64,000 nucleotides of DNA from Saccharopolyspora hirsuta (GTDB lineage: Bacteria > Actinomycetota > Actinomycetes > Mycobacteriales > Pseudonocardiaceae), in assembly GCF_008630535.1 (NCBI RefSeq), contig NZ_VWPH01000003.1:62001-126000 (forward strand), written 5' to 3'. Numbering within the stretch: the first letter of the stretch is position 1; each line of letters starts with the position of its first letter. Both the position numbers and the translations under genes were made by a program. Positions 61,258-64,000 of the stretch are shown piece after piece. Under the pieces are notes generated by a model. The model did not search any database. It had not been told where the DNA came from and saw nothing but the letters and a program-made list of their open reading frames with translations.

Positions 61258-62436
61258 TCAGGCTGGCACCGCCTCGCGCTCGGGGGCCGGGACCGGTTCC
61301 GGGGCCGGGGTGGTCGGCATCCGCCAGAACAGGCCGAGGGCGAGCACGGCGACGGCGGCCGACACCGGGCCCAGCGCCCACCAGCCCCACTGCGCGGCGA
61401 CCGCGCCGCCGGTGATCCCGCCGAAGCCCATCCCCAGGTAGAGCGCGGAGGAGTTGAACGCGATCACCACCGCGGCACCGGTCGGGGCCGCGGAGATCAG
61501 CCGGTGCTGGACCGCGGGCATGATCCCCCAGCCGCCGAGGCCCCACAGCACCAGCAGCACCGCTGTGATCACCGGCGAACCACCGGCGAGCGGCAGGAAC
61601 GCCAGTCCGGCGGCGAGCAGCAGCAGCGAACCCGCGATGCCGACGCTCGACCCGAAGCGGTCGGTGATCCGGCCGACCACCGCGTTGCCCATCGCACCGG
61701 CGACGCCGTAGATGAACAGCAGCGCGCCGAGGGTTCCCGCCCCCGCGCCGGTCAGCGCGGAGAGCATCGGCGAGGCGTAGGTGTAGGCGGCGAAGTCCGC
61801 GAGGGAGGCCAGCATCGAGACCACCAGGACCCACGCGACGGCCTTGTTGCGCAGCACCGACACCCGCTCGCCGAGCCGCATCGCCGGTGGCGCCGGGACC
61901 GGCGGCAGCGCCAGCAGCGCGGTCGAGGCGAGCACGCCCAGCCCTGCGATCACCCAGAACAGCCCCTGGTAGCCGACGGACTCCTCCAGCAGCACGCCCA
62001 GCGGCACGCCGATCACCGTGGCCAGGGTCAGCCCCGCCAGCACCATCGACACCGCGCGGCCGCGCCGGTCCAGCGGCACCAGGTCGGCGGCGATCACCAC
62101 CGCGGTCGGGGTGAACAGGCTCGCGCCCAGCGCGCCCAGCACGCGCGCGGCGGTGAGGGTGCCGAAGTCCGGGGCGAGCGCGGTGGCGATGTTGCCCACC
62201 ACGAACAGCGCCAGCGACAGCCACAGCAACCGTCGCCGCTCCCACTTCCCGACCACAGTGGAGAGCACCGGCGCGCTGATCGCGTAGGTCAGGGCGTGCA
62301 CGGTGACCAGCTGGCCCGCGGTCGTGACCGGCACTCCCACGTGCGCGGCGATCGCCGGGAGCACCCCGGCGACCAGGTAGGACCCGGTGTTGATGACGAA
62401 GGTGCCGACGGCGAGCACCAGGAGCCGGAATTGCAT
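61258..62436 (-). CDS. MFS transporter (DHA1-like drug efflux)
   Basis: A 392-aa major facilitator with about 12 helices. LPAIAAHVGVPVTTAGQLVT and ARVLGALGASLFTPTAVVIA (motif C-like region), DRRGRAVSMVLAGLTLATVIG and GVPLGVLLEESVGYQGLFWV match the DHA1 drug:H+ antiporter family (AraJ/CmlA-like). Start ATG 62436. Convergent with the P450 gene. Probably exports a small hydrophobic compound. Confidence 0.9.
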   Translation of the reverse strand: MQFRLLVLAVGTFVINTGSYLVAGVLPAIAAHVGVPVTTAGQLVTVHALTYAISAPVLSTVVGKWERRRLLWLSLALFVVGNIATALAPDFGTLTAARVLGALGASLFTPTAVVIAADLVPLDRRGRAVSMVLAGLTLATVIGVPLGVLLEESVGYQGLFWVIAGLGVLASTALLALPPVPAPPAMRLGERVSVLRNKAVAWVLVVSMLASLADFAAYTYASPMLSALTGAGAGTLGALLFIYGVAGAMGNAVVGRITDRFGSSVGIAGSLLLLAAGLAFLPLAGGSPVITAVLLVLWGLGGWGIMPAVQHRLISAAPTGAAVVIAFNSSALYLGMGFGGITGGAVAAQWGWWALGPVSAAVAVLALGLFWRMPTTPAPEPVPAPEREAVPA

Positions 62437-62865
62437 TGGCGTCCCTCGGGATGGCGGGGTGGGCAGGGCAGCACGCAGCGCGCGACGACCCGCGGGCCGA
62501 TCGCGTGGAGCTGGGAGGACCGAGACCTGTCGAGGCCTGCGGCGGGGAGTGTTCGGTTGGGGATTGACCCTGCAACTGCGGACGGCCGAGAAGGCCAGAC
62601 CCGTTCTCGGTGTCAGGCGGAACAACGACCACAACGGGGCCGCACCCCGCATTTCGATCGCGCCCCGACGTGCGTTAACACGCGTGACCCGGATCACCGA
62701 TCACGCGCCGGATCACCTTGTCCAGCAGTGGTTTCCGGGCCGGTGGCGGGCCCGGAAACCGGAACCGCGCGCCCGGCGATTTGCGATTCCCGCAAAGAAC
62801 TTCGTCGGCTCCTCGCCGCAGCGGGCAGGTTGGGGGCGACGACCGGCACGACCGAGCGAGGACTC
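62437..62865. other. Intergenic region upstream of the MFS and methyltransferase genes
   Basis: 429 bp without a supported gene, containing both divergent promoters. GCGTTAACACG (62672-62682) is shared with the region upstream of the TetR/P450 operon. Confidence 0.4.
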
Positions 62866-63471
62866 ATGGACCAGCAGTTCTGGGACGAGCGGTACCGCAG
62901 CAGCGACCAGCTCTTCAGCGGCAACCCCAACGGGGTGCTCGTCGCCGAGGCGAGCGACCTGCCGCCGGGGCAGGCGCTCGACGTGGGGTGCGGCGAGGGC
63001 GCCGACGCGATCTGGCTGGCCCGGCGCGGCTGGCGGGTCACGGCGGTCGACATCTCGCGGGTCGCCCTGGAGCGCGCCGCCGCGACCGGGGCGGACCTCG
63101 GCGACCGCATCTCGTGGCAGCACGGCGACCCGATGACCACACCGCCCCCGGCGGGCGCGTTCGACCTGGTCTCCGTGCAGTACTTCCCGCTGCTGCGCCA
63201 GCCCGGGCACACCGCGCTGCGCGGCCTGCTGGCCGCCGTCGCACCGGGCGGCACGCTGCTGCTCGGCGGCCACGACCCCGCCGACGTGCCCTCCGACGCG
63301 GAGTTCGACCCGGCCGACTACTACCACCCCGCCGACGTCGCCGCCCTCCTCGACGACGGCTGGACGGTGCTGGTCGACGAAACCCGCGCGCGCACCGCTC
63401 CCCCGCCGCCGGGCACCCACCACACCCGCGACACCGTCCTGCGGGCCCGCCGCTCACGAGCCGTCGGGTGA
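62866..63471 (+). CDS. Class I SAM-dependent methyltransferase
   Basis: A 201-aa methyltransferase with a Rossmann-like SAM site: LDVGCGEGADAIWLARRGWR (motif I), VDISRVALERAA, and FDLVSVQYFPLL (motif IV region). The N-terminus WDERYRSSDQLFSGNPNGVL is typical of the TehB/UbiG-like small-molecule and tellurite-type methyltransferases. Start ATG 62866. Divergent from the MFS exporter. Substrate unknown. Confidence 0.88.
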   Translation: MDQQFWDERYRSSDQLFSGNPNGVLVAEASDLPPGQALDVGCGEGADAIWLARRGWRVTAVDISRVALERAAATGADLGDRISWQHGDPMTTPPPAGAFDLVSVQYFPLLRQPGHTALRGLLAAVAPGGTLLLGGHDPADVPSDAEFDPADYYHPADVAALLDDGWTVLVDETRARTAPPPPGTHHTRDTVLRARRSRAVG

Positions 63472-63522
63472 CGGGCGGCAATTCGCTTGTCCCGGCGTGC
63501 GACCTGGGGGATTCTGCGCGGC

Positions 63523-63993
63523 ATGAGCAATGCCACCGACACCTTCGCCGCCTGCTTGCGCGGGCTGGACGTGCCCGGTCAGGTCGTCGAGTTCAGCACC
63601 GAGGTGCCGACCGCCGCCGCGGCCGCCGAACAGCTCGGCTGCGAGGTCGGCGCGATCGCCAACAGCCTGGTCTTCACCGCCGACGACGAACCGCTGCTGA
63701 TCATCGCCAGCGGCGCGCACCGGGTGGACACCAGGCACGTCGCGCGGCTGCTGGGCACGGGCCGGATCCGGCGCGCCACCCCGGAGTTCGTGCAGGCGGC
63801 CACCGGGCAACCGGTCGGCGGCGTCGGGCCGGTGGGGCACCCGCGGCCGATCCGGACGGTGGTGGACCGGATGCTCGCCGATCACCCGGTGGTGTGGGCG
63901 GGGGCGGGCACCAAGCACGCGATGTTCCCGACGACCTTCGAGGAGCTGGTGCGGATCACCGGCGGCCTGCCCGCCGAGGTGGAGAAGCCCTGA
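63523..63993 (+). CDS. YbaK/EbsC-type aminoacyl-tRNA deacylase
   Basis: A 156-aa YbaK/ProX-fold protein that hydrolyses mischarged aminoacyl-tRNA. Blocks AIANSLVFTADDEPLLIIAS, RRATPEFVQAATGQPVGGVG, PVGHPRPIRTVVD and WAGAGTKHAMFP match the family, with a Lys-containing core expected near the N-terminal helix. Start ATG 63523, 51 bp after the methyltransferase gene. Complete; it ends 7 bp before the window end. Confidence 0.92.
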   Translation: MSNATDTFAACLRGLDVPGQVVEFSTEVPTAAAAAEQLGCEVGAIANSLVFTADDEPLLIIASGAHRVDTRHVARLLGTGRIRRATPEFVQAATGQPVGGVGPVGHPRPIRTVVDRMLADHPVVWAGAGTKHAMFPTTFEELVRITGGLPAEVEKP

Positions 63994-64000
63994 TCGCACG

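Overview
The window is a very GC-rich (about 70 percent) actinobacterial chromosome segment. GTG/TTG starts, a LAL-type LuxR regulator, actinobacterial leuA with a leucine-codon leader ORF, the tadA/associated-protein pair and an actinomycete-style integrated element point to an antibiotic-producer-like actinomycete. Pseudonocardiaceae (Saccharopolyspora-like) is my best guess, from gene content and general impression, not from a database match.

Layout. 1-5900: the 3' end of a winged-helix protein, then a leftward operon (NTF2-like protein, Vat-type acetyltransferase, Vgb-type streptogramin lyase, DUF3224 protein) divergent from a LAL regulator; this looks like streptogramin A plus B inactivation. 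5950-7545: two decayed genes (FAD monooxygenase and PadR regulator) fused by a deletion. 7474-11991: adenine salvage (adenine deaminase, purine permease, LacI regulator with tandem operators). 12085-17277: kynureninase-like enzyme, ATC-hydrolase-like protein, nucleotidyltransferase, FUSC transporter. 17493-21600: two paralogous small membrane proteins, leuA with a leader-peptide attenuator, a DnaA-box cluster, an uncharacterised protein, DedA. 21793-29066: odd enolase-superfamily protein, TIM-barrel protein, LysR/EamA pair, S33 peptidase-like lipoprotein, zinc-ribbon-like small protein. 29488-35974: a dppABCDF-type peptide ABC transporter split by repeats. 36552-42353: recR, ybaB, S9 peptidase, dnaX, SRP RNA. 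43231-52933: tRNA-Ser(GGA) carrying a 9.67-kb integrated element bounded by 57-bp direct repeats. 52996-64000: extracellular nuclease, tRNA-Ser(CGA), ECF sigma factor, CsbD, tadA operon, tyrA, antitoxin-like protein, TetR/P450, MFS exporter, methyltransferase, YbaK.

The integrated element has a tyrosine integrase with a cysteine-rich insert, an excisionase, a DUF3987-type replication protein, a run of small overlapping genes, a GntR regulator with a 20-bp palindromic operator, an XRE/TPR regulator and an APH-family kinase. I see no FtsK/TraB translocase and no relaxase, so it resembles an actinomycete integrative element without its transfer module. Three distinct short-repeat arrays lie around xis and rep.

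The most unusual signal is a family of about 310-bp intergenic repeats (seven copies or fragments: 9282, 29152, 30762, 36330, 39555, 54940, 58557). They have TIR-like ends built on a TTTC-NNNN-GAAA palindrome and an interior that folds into nested hairpins. The stem of one hairpin has four different sequences among six copies, yet is perfectly self-complementary in every copy, which is compensatory covariation. This suggests a structured, probably mobile, undescribed DNA/RNA element.
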